Positions 34,204 to 42,595 of a stretch of 64,000 bases of DNA are shown one piece after another (the stretch's first letter is position 1; each line of letters starts with the position of its first letter). The notes under the pieces were generated by a model. That model ran no database searches. It had not been told where the DNA came from and saw only the letters and a list, made by a program, of their open reading frames with translations. The translations under genes were made by a program, and so were the position numbers. The DNA is from CAIRTT01 sp046075665 (GTDB lineage: Bacteria; Armatimonadota; Armatimonadia; Armatimonadales; Armatimonadaceae), in NCBI GenBank assembly GCA_046075665.1, contig JBJTQN010000371.1, positions 5,633-69,632 on the forward strand. Reading direction: 5' to 3'.

Positions 34204-35787
34204 ATGTCGACCGCAACCCCTTTCCCGATTCTCGTCAATGGCACTTGGTGTGCATCCGCTGATCCAACCGGTACCTTCCAAGCATCCAATCCCGCCACCG
34301 GCGAGATTCTCCCCGGGACTTATCCCGTTTCCGGCCCGCAGGATGTCCATGCAATCCTGACCGCAGCAGCGGCGGCTAAAGTGGCGATGCGCGGTCTTAA
34401 TGCCGAGGTCCGGGCGCAGTTTCTGGAGGCTTACGCAGCCAACCTCGAAGCAGCAAAGGATGCGCTGGTTGCCGCGGCAAATGCCGAGACTGGATTGCCC
34501 GCAGAGCCTCGCCTTGGATCGGTTGAGCTACCGCGCACCGTCAACCAGCTCCGCCTCGCTGCAAAGGCAGTTCGTTCACGCAGCTTTGCGCGCCCTACCA
34601 TCGACACCGCAACTGGAATTCGTTGCCAACAGGAAGCCCTCGATGGCGCCGTACTCGTCTTTGGCCCAAACAATTTCCCGTTCGCCTTCAATGCCATCGC
34701 CGGGGGTGACTTCGCCGCCGCAATCGCCGCTGGATGCCCGGTCATCGCCAAAGTACATACATCCCACCCAACCACTAGCCGCCTCCTCGCTGAGTGTGCC
34801 GTAGCCGCCGCGACGGCAACGGGTCTTCCCGCCGGCGCACTGCAGCTCGTCTACCGCATCGCGCCTCAGCTTGGCTTCGAAATGGTCGAGAGCCCTGCGG
34901 TCGCATCCGTTGGCTTTACCGGCGGCCGTGATACCGGGTTGCGCCTCAAGGAAGTCGCCGACCGCCACGGTAAGCCTGTCTACCTTGAAATGAGCAGCGT
35001 GAATCCCGTGTTCGTTCTGCCGGGTGTCCTTGCAGAGCGCGGGGATGCCCTTGCGGATGAGTTTGCGGGCAGCTGTATGATGGGAGCCGGGCAGTTCTGT
35101 ACCAATCCGGGCTTTGTTGTCCTCCCTGCGGGGGATGCCGGTGATACGTTCACCAAGGCAGTCATTGGCAAGTTCTCCGCTGCAAATCCGGGGGTTCTCC
35201 TTGGTAAGGGCGGCAGGGATGCGATTTCTGAATCCATCAAGACTCTCACCGCTGCGGGCGCCACGGTCCGCTGCGGCGGAAATCCGGTTGCAGAGCCCGG
35301 CTATCGCTTTGAGAACACCATCCTCACGGTTGATGCCGCAACCTTCCTGCAAAACCCTGAAGCGCTCCAGACAGAAGCATTCGGTCCGGTCAGCTTATTC
35401 GTTATCGCGGATGACGCAGCACAAATGGCCGCTGTTGCCGCATCCCTTGAAGGAAACCTCACCGGAACGATCTATTCTGCTGCGGATGGCTCTGATGATG
35501 ACGCCTATGCGGCAATAGCCCCAGTTTTGCGAGGTAAGGTTGGCCGGCTTTTGAATGACAAGATGCCGACCGGTGTTGCGGTCAGCCCGGCGATGAACCA
35601 TGGTGGACCATTCCCCGCGACGGGTCATCCGTACTTCACCAGCGTCGGACTTCCGGCCAGTATCGAGCGCTTCACGATGCGCTGTTCGTACGACAATGTG
35701 CGTGCACATCGCCTGCCAGCCGAGCTTCAGGATGGCAATCCGCTTGGCATTTGGCGCTACGTGGATGGTGATTACACCAACGCATAG
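34204..35787 (+). CDS. Aldehyde dehydrogenase, 2,5-dioxovalerate (alpha-ketoglutaric semialdehyde) type
   Basis: 527 residues, the length of the KGSADH subgroup. NAD(P) binding is shown by GPNNFPFAFNAIAGGD and VGFTGGR. The catalytic Glu is in YLEMSSVNPVF and the catalytic Cys in GAGQFCTNPG. Such enzymes oxidise 2,5-dioxopentanoate to 2-oxoglutarate at the end of pentose or uronic acid breakdown. That would suit a xylan-degrading neighbourhood, but other aldehydes are possible. No upstream pathway dehydratases are present in the window. The start is leaderless (TAGAAT plus 6 nt). Confidence 0.88.
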   Translation: MSTATPFPILVNGTWCASADPTGTFQASNPATGEILPGTYPVSGPQDVHAILTAAAAAKVAMRGLNAEVRAQFLEAYAANLEAAKDALVAAANAETGLPAEPRLGSVELPRTVNQLRLAAKAVRSRSFARPTIDTATGIRCQQEALDGAVLVFGPNNFPFAFNAIAGGDFAAAIAAGCPVIAKVHTSHPTTSRLLAECAVAAATATGLPAGALQLVYRIAPQLGFEMVESPAVASVGFTGGRDTGLRLKEVADRHGKPVYLEMSSVNPVFVLPGVLAERGDALADEFAGSCMMGAGQFCTNPGFVVLPAGDAGDTFTKAVIGKFSAANPGVLLGKGGRDAISESIKTLTAAGATVRCGGNPVAEPGYRFENTILTVDAATFLQNPEALQTEAFGPVSLFVIADDAAQMAAVAASLEGNLTGTIYSAADGSDDDAYAAIAPVLRGKVGRLLNDKMPTGVAVSPAMNHGGPFPATGHPYFTSVGLPASIERFTMRCSYDNVRAHRLPAELQDGNPLGIWRYVDGDYTNA

Positions 35788-35821
35788 TTTAGACATTACG
35801 TGTGACAAGGGAGTCATTGAG

Positions 35822-36658
35822 ATGCAAGATAAGCTGTTTCAGCCTTTGTGGGGAGCTAACATCCCCGGTCAAATCAAATCGGATGGCGTTGAAACCGACA
35901 TCACCAAACCTGGTGAGGGTTTGGTGATGGGCAAGCGCGTCGCGCGCATCGCTAATGTCTCGATTCCGGGAATTGCAGTGTATGCACCACCGAAACGAAA
36001 ACAAAATGGTGCTGCAGTGGTGGTCTGTCCGGGAGGCGGCTTTAGCATTTTGGCGATGGACCTTGAGGGCACAGAGGTTGCGGCATGGCTCAATAGCATC
36101 GGAGTCACGGCGATCGTCCTTAAATACCGCGTCCCGACAGGTAGCTTCGACCCAAACTGGCTTGGGCCAACCATGGATGCCCAGCGTGCCATTTCGATGG
36201 CGCGGAAGAATGCAAAGGAATGGGGTATCGATCCCACACGTATCGGAATTCTGGGCTTCTCGGCTGGCGGTAAGACGGCTGCGATGGCAGCGCTCGCATG
36301 CGGAAAGCGGCTTTATGCGCCTCAGGACGATGTGGATGCAGCACCTTGTAATGCTGACTTTGGCGTCCTGGTATATCCGGCTTACTTAGTTGACAAAAAC
36401 AATCAGTTGAATGCCGAAGTCAAGGCGACAAAGGAATGCCCTCCGATGTTCTTTGCGCACACAGCGGATGACCCAGTCACACCGCAGAGTACGCTGGTTC
36501 TTGCCGGTGCTTTGCAAGCGGTAAAGGTCCATGTCGAAGTGCATTTATATCCAAATGGCGGTCACGGCTACGGTCTGCGACCTGATAAGACAAAGCAGGT
36601 CACAAGCTGGCCAGAGCGGTGCACGGACTGGATGCGAAACCGCGGAATTATTCGTTGA
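35822..36658 (+). CDS. Alpha/beta hydrolase, acetyl-(xylan) esterase-like
   Basis: 278 residues from ATG 35822, with GGAG 8 nt ahead. A longer frame that overlaps the previous gene is rejected. The oxyanion region is VVVCPGGGFSILA. The nucleophile Ser is in GILGFSAGGK, Asp in HTADDPVTPQS and His in NGGHGYGL. This is the BD-FAE/acetyl esterase type that removes acetyl or feruloyl groups from plant polysaccharides. No signal peptide is seen. The stop overlaps the TTG start of the next gene. Confidence 0.82.
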   Translation: MQDKLFQPLWGANIPGQIKSDGVETDITKPGEGLVMGKRVARIANVSIPGIAVYAPPKRKQNGAAVVVCPGGGFSILAMDLEGTEVAAWLNSIGVTAIVLKYRVPTGSFDPNWLGPTMDAQRAISMARKNAKEWGIDPTRIGILGFSAGGKTAAMAALACGKRLYAPQDDVDAAPCNADFGVLVYPAYLVDKNNQLNAEVKATKECPPMFFAHTADDPVTPQSTLVLAGALQAVKVHVEVHLYPNGGHGYGLRPDKTKQVTSWPERCTDWMRNRGIIR

Positions 36659-37071
36659 CGACAACCATAAATGACATCGGGTTCTTTCTGGAAACGCTTC
36701 CTGAAAACAAGCGGGCGGACATCAGTGCGCTGAACGATTGGTTTGCCCAGCTGTTTTCTGGTGAACCGGTTCAATTTTTTGATGGCTTGGATGACACTGG
36801 AAAAGTAGTGGCAAATCCGACCATCGGATACGGGAAGCACACGCTTAGTTATGCCAATGGCGCATCCAAAGAGACATTTAGACTAGGCCTCAGTGCGAAC
36901 AAGACTGGGATTTCTGTTTACGTGATGGGAATCAAGGACAAAACATTACTGAATTCATTGTTCGGAGACAGGCTTGGTAAGGCCAAAGTGACTGGCTACT
37001 GCATCCGTTTTGGCAAGCTTGCGGATATCAACGTGGAAATCCTGACGAATGTCATCGCAAGTGTTAGATAA
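36655..37071 (+). CDS. DUF1801 (YdhG-like) protein
   Basis: 138 residues starting at a TTG that overlaps the esterase stop (TTGA). The family pattern is visible: FFLETLPENKRADISALNDW, then a GYGKHTLSYANG central motif and a ETFRLGLSANKTGISVYVMG beta segment. DUF1801 proteins are small alpha/beta proteins of unknown function, sometimes proposed to bind iron or take part in stress responses. Coupled to the esterase gene, but no functional link is evident. Confidence 0.75.
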   Translation: MTTTINDIGFFLETLPENKRADISALNDWFAQLFSGEPVQFFDGLDDTGKVVANPTIGYGKHTLSYANGASKETFRLGLSANKTGISVYVMGIKDKTLLNSLFGDRLGKAKVTGYCIRFGKLADINVEILTNVIASVR

Positions 37072-37098
37072 CTCTGCGTTAGGTTAGGAAATGGCGTT

Positions 37099-37317
37099 AT
37101 GACAGTTTTACGCAGTCCCCGCTACACGGACCAAAAGTCGAGAATTCGGCTTGTCATCGTTGCCGCAGTTATTCTTATTGGTGTCGGTGTGTGGGTTTCA
37201 ACCCAGCTGGGCACGGATCGCTACAAGGTTTCGTGTGCCGTCTGCGGAGGGGATGGCATGATTGCCCGCCCGGATGACTGTACACGTTGCAGTGGCACTG
37301 GACGGGTGATGCCTTAG
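37099..37317 (+). CDS. Small membrane protein with DnaJ-like CxxCxGxG motifs
   Basis: 72 residues. One membrane helix (about residues 17-34) is followed by two zinc-type repeats, CAVCGGDG and CTRCSGTG, as in the DnaJ zinc finger. AGGA lies 9 nt before the ATG. It could be a thiol- or zinc-binding chaperone-like anchor, but it is too short to say. Its stop overlaps the stop of the convergent gene as TTAG. Confidence 0.65.
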   Translation: MTVLRSPRYTDQKSRIRLVIVAAVILIGVGVWVSTQLGTDRYKVSCAVCGGDGMIARPDDCTRCSGTGRVMP

Positions 37318-37709
37318 CGACCTGAGAATCTCAGGTTGTACATGATGAACATCAGAGCTCCCCAATGGGCAAGCGTGGTGATGCTTCCGAGTGTGATGGC
37401 GACAATAGCGTGTGCTTTGCCCGGAAGCTCTGGTTGCGCTTTGATGGCATTCCATCCGCGGATTCCCCGCCATATAGCGATAGGGCCAAGACCCAGTCCA
37501 AAGACGGGCACTAGGCTGAACACTGAAAGGTAGTAACCCATCAACGCCTGTTGGTTTTTCGTCGGAATCAGGGTTTCAAGGGCATCTGGAGTGGCATCAT
37601 CACCAATCGTCTTACCACTTTCGTATCGCTCTGTTCGTGCGGCTTCCTGTTGTACCCATCCGGGCGCATGGCGCCTCGGAACGCCTCCGTGTTGTTGTAA
37701 ACCAGACAT
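37314..37709 (-). CDS. DUF4190-like membrane protein
   Basis: 131 residues from ATG 37709. A hydrophilic N-terminus with Gln and Gly leads to two membrane helices (YYLSVFSLVPVFGLGLGPIA and AIVAITLGSITTLAHWGALM) joined by a loop with GWNAIKAQPELPGKAHA. This is the layout of DUF4190 proteins, which have no known role. It converges on the preceding small gene with a 4-nt TTAG stop overlap. A start 18 nt upstream (37727) is possible. Confidence 0.65.
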   Translation of the reverse strand: MSGLQQHGGVPRRHAPGWVQQEAARTERYESGKTIGDDATPDALETLIPTKNQQALMGYYLSVFSLVPVFGLGLGPIAIWRGIRGWNAIKAQPELPGKAHAIVAITLGSITTLAHWGALMFIMYNLRFSGR

Positions 37710-37870
37710 ATGTTGACACAATGCCATGGTTGGCGGTCACCCTGCAACTGGAAATCCTGATCCGCCTTTCGATTCACTTTTCAAATCTGTGTGCTGCGTT
37801 GACCACTGGCATAAATCCTGCGGAAATGTTCAATCAGGCTGATACAGGCTGCATTAGGAAACAGGTGTGT

Positions 37871-39772
37871 ATGTCAATCAAGATTATCGTGTTAGCGGCT
37901 GGACTGGGCAAGAGGTTCGAATCCGATGCACATAAATGTCTGGTCCCACTACAGTTTGGCGAAGGTACTCTTAGTCGATTGCTTCGTCAGATCGTCCAAG
38001 TGGGTTATGAACAAGACATCGTTGTTGTCACCGGCTATCAGTCACAAGAGGTCCGCTCTGTCGTGGGAACGGTTTCGCCCGGTGCGACCACCGTTTATAA
38101 TCCTGATTTTTCTAATGGATCATCACTGACAAGTCTGAAAGCGGCTGTAAATGCCCTATATCCAGATGAAGCAGTCGCCGGCGCCTGGGTTTTGTTTGCC
38201 GATACCGTCTACCAACTCCAAGCCTTAACCAGTGCGCTGACCCAGCCTCGAAGTACAGTGACTCTCATTGGAATGGAAGAAGAGCACGGCGCGTTGGATT
38301 CGATTGGATTGGTGAAGTGTTCTGATACAAACACACTTCAGGAAATCGGCCCTAAGCGTGCTACGGGTGGCTTGACGATGTTGCCCGCAGTTTTTTGGCC
38401 ACGTAATCGCTGGTCCACTCTCATTGCCGGTGAGAGTCATGGCTATAGGTCGCAATGGGAGGTGCTTCGTAGCTGCGGACCATTAGATGCATTGGTCGAG
38501 GTCGTCGCAACAGACTCCATACGGGATATCGACACGACAGAGGACTTAGAGCGCGTTAAAAAGTCATTGGTCACTGGCGATGTGGCTGCGTACTTTAAGG
38601 CAAATATCTGTAAAGAAGAGCGAAGTAGGGATCTTCCAGACCAGATTATTGGTGCAAATTATGTCAAGACATGTCAATCAGAGTGGCATGCCAACGTTGA
38701 GAGTTCGGCGTTGCAATGGATAGCAAAGCAGACTGCCGGAACAGTTGGTCCAATATTTGCTGTTAGAACTGGCCAAGTTGTTGCGACAGAATATATCAAA
38801 GGTATCCGCCTGTTTGACTTGTTCCGACTATTGAAAGAGGTAGGTAAAGCCGAACCCTCACTTACATCCAAGTCAAACGATGTTGGAGTTCGCCTACTGC
38901 AACGAAGTCTTGACAACTTGTGTCAAATTCAAACGTCGCTGTTAAGCTGGCCATTGTGCTCATCAATGACTCCATATCCATGGACAACCCATATCAACGA
39001 TCTTCTGGTTGCGATCTGCAAAGCACTCGAGCTACCACCACTCAGTACTGGCACCCTGTGTGAGTTAGCTCAGCTCGAGACCGAGTGGTCCAATGATGTT
39101 GTCGTTCCATTTCGGGATGCGACGCCAAAGAACATCATGGTCGAGATTCCAGAATTGGTAAGACGTGGGCACCATGAAAGCAAAGACCGGGTTAGGTTGA
39201 CAGCAAACTGGCTGCGTAAAAGTGATCTTGCTGCCGTCAGAATCGTTGATTATGACTTTACATCCGCTGAACATCTCACATCACCTGAAGATGACATCAT
39301 AAGCCTTCTGGCTCATCAAGGATCAATTCACCTTGGTATGCAATTGATCGGCAATGGCAGCGACGACTGGTCACTAGCATTGGCAGAACTACCAGTCGCG
39401 CTGGGGTTGCCATTTTCGGTGGACCGAAAGCGTACAGCCCGGGCATTACTCGTACGGTACTTGCGATTTGGCGGACGCAAGTTGATGTACCGCCTGGTGA
39501 ATCCAGCCGGATATCAAATTCGCTTTAGAAACGACTCACCCAACTATTACTTCAATGCACTCCCACAGCATTTATGTAAGCTTGATCCGGAATTCAGTCA
39601 TCAATGGCCGAATGTCCTCACGTTGCTGAACACGATCGCCGATCGCATTAATCACCTTCCAAAATGGTCACCTACCGAAGCTATTGGTGATGCTTATATG
39701 AAGAACCATGGTTCTGGTTTGACGTACTGGCAGGAAAGCCCCGTCGAAGGCTCGCTACGGAAATCGAAATGA
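37871..39772 (+). CDS. Bifunctional nucleotidyltransferase-kinase fusion (LicC-like + LicA/APH-like)
   Basis: 633 residues from ATG 37871, with AGGTG 4 nt ahead. Residues 1-230 form a sugar-phosphate/choline-phosphate nucleotidyltransferase: VLAAGLGKRF with the downstream Lys in HKCLVPL, then VLFADTVY for the metal Asp. The rest has kinase-fold features: a catalytic loop-like PFRDATPKNIMV and a metal site in RIVDYDFTSAEHL, as in choline kinases and aminoglycoside phosphotransferases. Such an enzyme could phosphorylate a small alcohol or amine and activate it with CTP. The stop overlaps the next ATG (ATGA). GC is low (about 42% in a sampled line) and GGATG is not enriched, unlike the sampled flanks. 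Confidence 0.7.
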   Translation: MSIKIIVLAAGLGKRFESDAHKCLVPLQFGEGTLSRLLRQIVQVGYEQDIVVVTGYQSQEVRSVVGTVSPGATTVYNPDFSNGSSLTSLKAAVNALYPDEAVAGAWVLFADTVYQLQALTSALTQPRSTVTLIGMEEEHGALDSIGLVKCSDTNTLQEIGPKRATGGLTMLPAVFWPRNRWSTLIAGESHGYRSQWEVLRSCGPLDALVEVVATDSIRDIDTTEDLERVKKSLVTGDVAAYFKANICKEERSRDLPDQIIGANYVKTCQSEWHANVESSALQWIAKQTAGTVGPIFAVRTGQVVATEYIKGIRLFDLFRLLKEVGKAEPSLTSKSNDVGVRLLQRSLDNLCQIQTSLLSWPLCSSMTPYPWTTHINDLLVAICKALELPPLSTGTLCELAQLETEWSNDVVVPFRDATPKNIMVEIPELVRRGHHESKDRVRLTANWLRKSDLAAVRIVDYDFTSAEHLTSPEDDIISLLAHQGSIHLGMQLIGNGSDDWSLALAELPVALGLPFSVDRKRTARALLVRYLRFGGRKLMYRLVNPAGYQIRFRNDSPNYYFNALPQHLCKLDPEFSHQWPNVLTLLNTIADRINHLPKWSPTEAIGDAYMKNHGSGLTYWQESPVEGSLRKSK

Positions 39773-40752
39773 AAACGGACATAGCACTGACGTTACATCA
39801 ACAGACTCTACTTCAGAGTCGGTTACTCAGTTTCATGCCAACGGAACGCGATTCAGGAACAACCGGAAAGTCACACGACATTGACGAACTCATGCGAACT
39901 GTCTTGGCTAAGCCGTGGAGGCGGACATCCGTTGACAACGAAACGGAGGCCGATATCCGAAAAAAAGTTACAAGTGCCGTACGTCAATCAGAGCCAATAC
40001 GCTTTGCATTGCCATTTGGTGGTTACAAGGGATGGCGAGCACGTTGCTTTCCTCACATCGATTGGGCAGAGGTCTTCTGGCTGGAGTATCTGTTCAAATT
40101 TGCGACGCGAATTGCCGAGATATATTCGCCCGGTGTAGAAATCACTCTCAGCTACACAGGTGGAATTCTGACTTGGATGAACAACCTTCCGCTGGATGCA
40201 GTCGAGGTGTATCAAAACGAACTGTCCCGACTGCTAATTTTGATGTCCAGTTCAGGCGTTCGATTTTTGATGGAAGATCATAGTCAGCTTTACGGAGATG
40301 CTGATTCTCTGATTGCGGTTCTGGACGAGAGAGCAGAGGGTTTACCGATGCCAACATTACAGGAACGGTCGAGTGCAGCAAGAAATCTCTATCCCCTTCA
40401 CGGGCAGGCTAAATGGACACCGGATGACCCAGAAGTCGTGCAAGCTGCACGGCGATGTTCTGCTATGCTTGCACTCGATCATCGTAGAAACTTTAATAAA
40501 TTTGGTCCTCGCATACAGATTACGCACATTCGCGGAGCAAGCCTCTCGTTACACCTCGGAAGTACACGAAGTTCCGTTGCGCAGCCTTGGGTTTCCAGTG
40601 GGTATTTGGAATGGGATAGTGCAAAGTCAGCTTGGATTGAGCGACTGGCAAACACGGATACCTGGCCGGCTGATGTGCAAGAAATCCACTTAAACCACCC
40701 TCTGGCAGAGTTGTTCCCTACGCTTCAGTCAGTGCCGGTTTTGGCCAGTTAG
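39769..40752 (+). CDS. Protein remotely resembling PvcA/DIT1 isocyanide synthases
   Basis: 327 residues, the length of PvcA. The stretch PIRFALPFGGYKGW, then HIDWAEVFWLEYLFKFATRI, EIYSPGVEITLSYTGG and YQNELSRLL, follows the order of conserved segments in the DIT1/PvcA family as I recall them. The DG of the family's SDG motif is replaced by YTGG, and PDLAE by IDWAE, so chemistry may differ or be absent. It overlaps the fusion gene by 4 nt and precedes licD-like by 5 nt, so the three are one operon. Family assignment is an inference from pattern only; it may be a new family. Confidence 0.5.
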   Translation: MKTDIALTLHQQTLLQSRLLSFMPTERDSGTTGKSHDIDELMRTVLAKPWRRTSVDNETEADIRKKVTSAVRQSEPIRFALPFGGYKGWRARCFPHIDWAEVFWLEYLFKFATRIAEIYSPGVEITLSYTGGILTWMNNLPLDAVEVYQNELSRLLILMSSSGVRFLMEDHSQLYGDADSLIAVLDERAEGLPMPTLQERSSAARNLYPLHGQAKWTPDDPEVVQAARRCSAMLALDHRRNFNKFGPRIQITHIRGASLSLHLGSTRSSVAQPWVSSGYLEWDSAKSAWIERLANTDTWPADVQEIHLNHPLAELFPTLQSVPVLAS

Positions 40753-40757
40753 CGTCT

Positions 40758-41648
40758 ATGACCATGCGGCTTGACCAATCTGAACTTGATGCACTGCACG
40801 ATGTCCAACGCGACCTCTTGGTAGAGTTCGACACCGTTTGCCGACAGAACGGACTACGTTACCAGCTGGCAGCAGGGACACTACTTGGAGCAATCCGTCA
40901 CGGCGACATAATTCCATGGGATGACGATGTTGATGTCATCATGCCACGGGATGACTATGAACAGCTGATGTCCATAGGGCAAAACGTGTTCAGCAAAGAC
41001 TTGTTCCTACAGACCCGCAAATCTGATCTGACGTATAAATCACTTTTTGCCCGGTTGAGACGAAATGACAGTGAACTAAGATTTTCATGGGACAGGAGTG
41101 ATACACACAACGGAATATTCATCGATATTTTCCCAATGGATTTTGTGAGTCCAAATTCTATACGAGGACACTTACAGCGGTTGTTAATTGCAGCACTTCG
41201 CATCGGCGAGCGCGTAGCATACTACATTCCGGATGACAAGACATCCGAAGGGATCCGCATGAGTAGAATTAGTAAACGGATTATTTCGAAGTTTTTTACA
41301 TTGGTGCCGCTTGACGGGTATTTGTCAATGATTGAAGTTGTAATGGCTTGGTACCGTTCCCAAAATACCGGTCATGTTGCTTGCCTTACACAGCTTACGC
41401 CATCGCAGTTATTGAACGCCGAGCGCATTCGGCCAGCCAGTGAGCTCATCGATTGCTGTCGTGTTCCGTTGCGTGGAAATCTCTTTCACGCACCAACAGA
41501 ATACGACGTTACACTCACGCGACTATACGGAAACTATATGGAGCTTCCTCCGGTCAGTCAGCGAGTAAACCCGCACCCTATCGCGGGATTTAAGTTACCT
41601 GGTCAACAAGCTGACGATCATAGTCAGAATAGAGGCAGTGTCGTGTAA
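40758..41648 (+). CDS. LicD family phosphotransferase
   Basis: 296 residues. The LicD core is clear: LAAGTLLGAIRHG followed by IPWDDDVDVIMPRDDYEQL, the metal-binding acidic cluster of the nucleotidyltransferase fold. Later FIDIFPMDF also matches the family. LicD enzymes transfer phosphocholine, or other phospho-groups, from CDP-bases to cell-surface glycans. With the LicC/LicA-like fusion upstream this suggests activation and transfer of a phospho-base in one operon. The 3' end overlaps the convergent GNAT gene by 59 nt. Confidence 0.85.
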   Translation: MTMRLDQSELDALHDVQRDLLVEFDTVCRQNGLRYQLAAGTLLGAIRHGDIIPWDDDVDVIMPRDDYEQLMSIGQNVFSKDLFLQTRKSDLTYKSLFARLRRNDSELRFSWDRSDTHNGIFIDIFPMDFVSPNSIRGHLQRLLIAALRIGERVAYYIPDDKTSEGIRMSRISKRIISKFFTLVPLDGYLSMIEVVMAWYRSQNTGHVACLTQLTPSQLLNAERIRPASELIDCCRVPLRGNLFHAPTEYDVTLTRLYGNYMELPPVSQRVNPHPIAGFKLPGQQADDHSQNRGSVV

Positions 41649-42096
41649 ACACTATTCCTTCGAAAGTTACACAATCTTTTCTTATGCAACTCTTACGGTG
41701 CAAGTACCGCTCAACAAACCTTGATTCTGGTAAGTAAATCAGTATTCTGCTGAGCGAGCATTCACGAAAACCCCAGTCAATCACGCTTTCCGCAATCATC
41801 CGACCATTTCCAAATGCCCACGGACACAAAACCGGCGCCAGCTCCGCTTCTCCATCTTCAGGTTGAAGCCCACCCCAGCCTGCATAGTGGTCATCGATAA
41901 AGAATGCCCACGGACCGTATCCGTATTCCCGCCACAGGGCTTCTTTCCCGGAGATAAAGCCTTCGTATGCTGCATCATCAAATACACCCGTGGCAAGTGG
42001 CAAATGGCGGCGCACGCCCACGTCATTCATTTGTGCGATGACCAGTTCACGTGGAGCACTCGCAATCGGGCGTAAGTCAAGCTTTACGTCGTCCAT
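41590..42096 (-). CDS. GNAT family acetyltransferase
   Basis: 168 residues from ATG 42096. The fold is suggested by PRELVIAQMNDVGVRRHLP at the start, GPWAFFIDDHYAGWGGLQPEDG and ELAPVLCPWAFGNGRMIAESVIDWGF, the last near the acetyl-CoA loop. Ends in RILIYLPESRFVERYLHRK. It resembles the RimJ-like acyltransferases that modify amino groups. TAGAAT lies 6 nt before the ATG, so it is a leaderless gene. The 3' end overlaps the licD-like gene from the other strand. Confidence 0.75.
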   Translation of the reverse strand: MDDVKLDLRPIASAPRELVIAQMNDVGVRRHLPLATGVFDDAAYEGFISGKEALWREYGYGPWAFFIDDHYAGWGGLQPEDGEAELAPVLCPWAFGNGRMIAESVIDWGFRECSLSRILIYLPESRFVERYLHRKSCIRKDCVTFEGIVFTRHCLYSDYDRQLVDQVT

Positions 42097-42102
42097 AACC
42101 AA

Positions 42103-42108
42103 ATTCTA
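42103..42108 (-). promoter_or_regulatory. -10 element of the GNAT gene, leaderless
   Basis: TAGAAT on the minus strand, then TTGGTT, then ATG 42096. It has the same spacing as the GH3 and aldehyde dehydrogenase genes. Confidence 0.55.
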
Positions 42109-42291
42109 TCGATGCGCTCGAGGGATAGAGCTCACGAGTTACATCGTTTCTGTTAAACAATAGACCGTATCTTACATCAACGAGTTGAAACCATTGTGGT
42201 ACATCTGAGAGTACATTTGTTAGGCAAGCGGACCAACCATTGCACGTTTGGCATTAACCGTATGTCAACAAAACAAGGGAGAGTGAATCGG

Positions 42292-42549
42292 ATGTTAGGT
42301 CGTTTCGGATTGTTCACTGCTATTTTTCTGATGACGATGGGAGCCGTACGAGCGGAGGAGACGGTCTGGGTTTCAACATCAACTCCCCACGTCAAAGTAT
42401 CCAAATCAGGGACATCCTGGAAGTTCGAAACTGCAAAGGCAACTTGGTATGTAAAGCAGGGCGAACGCCTGCCCGCACATCTTCAAACGGAAGCAGGCAA
42501 AGTCCTTCGCGCTGGTATTAAGCCAACCGGGAAGGGCAACAAGCGCTGA
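42292..42549 (+). CDS. Small secreted protein
   Basis: 85 residues from ATG 42292, with GGGAGA 9 nt ahead. A clean signal peptide (MLGRFGLFTAIFLMTMGAVRA) precedes a mature part of about 64 residues that is rich in Lys, Thr and Trp. That part has strand-like patterns (SWKFETAKATWYVKQGE), recalling an SH3-like envelope domain. No family match. It lies 46 nt ahead of gltD but is probably separate. Confidence 0.65.
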   Translation: MLGRFGLFTAIFLMTMGAVRAEETVWVSTSTPHVKVSKSGTSWKFETAKATWYVKQGERLPAHLQTEAGKVLRAGIKPTGKGNKR

Positions 42550-42595
42550 CAGGATAGTCCGACAAGTCATCCGGTAGGGTGGAGGCGGTACACTG

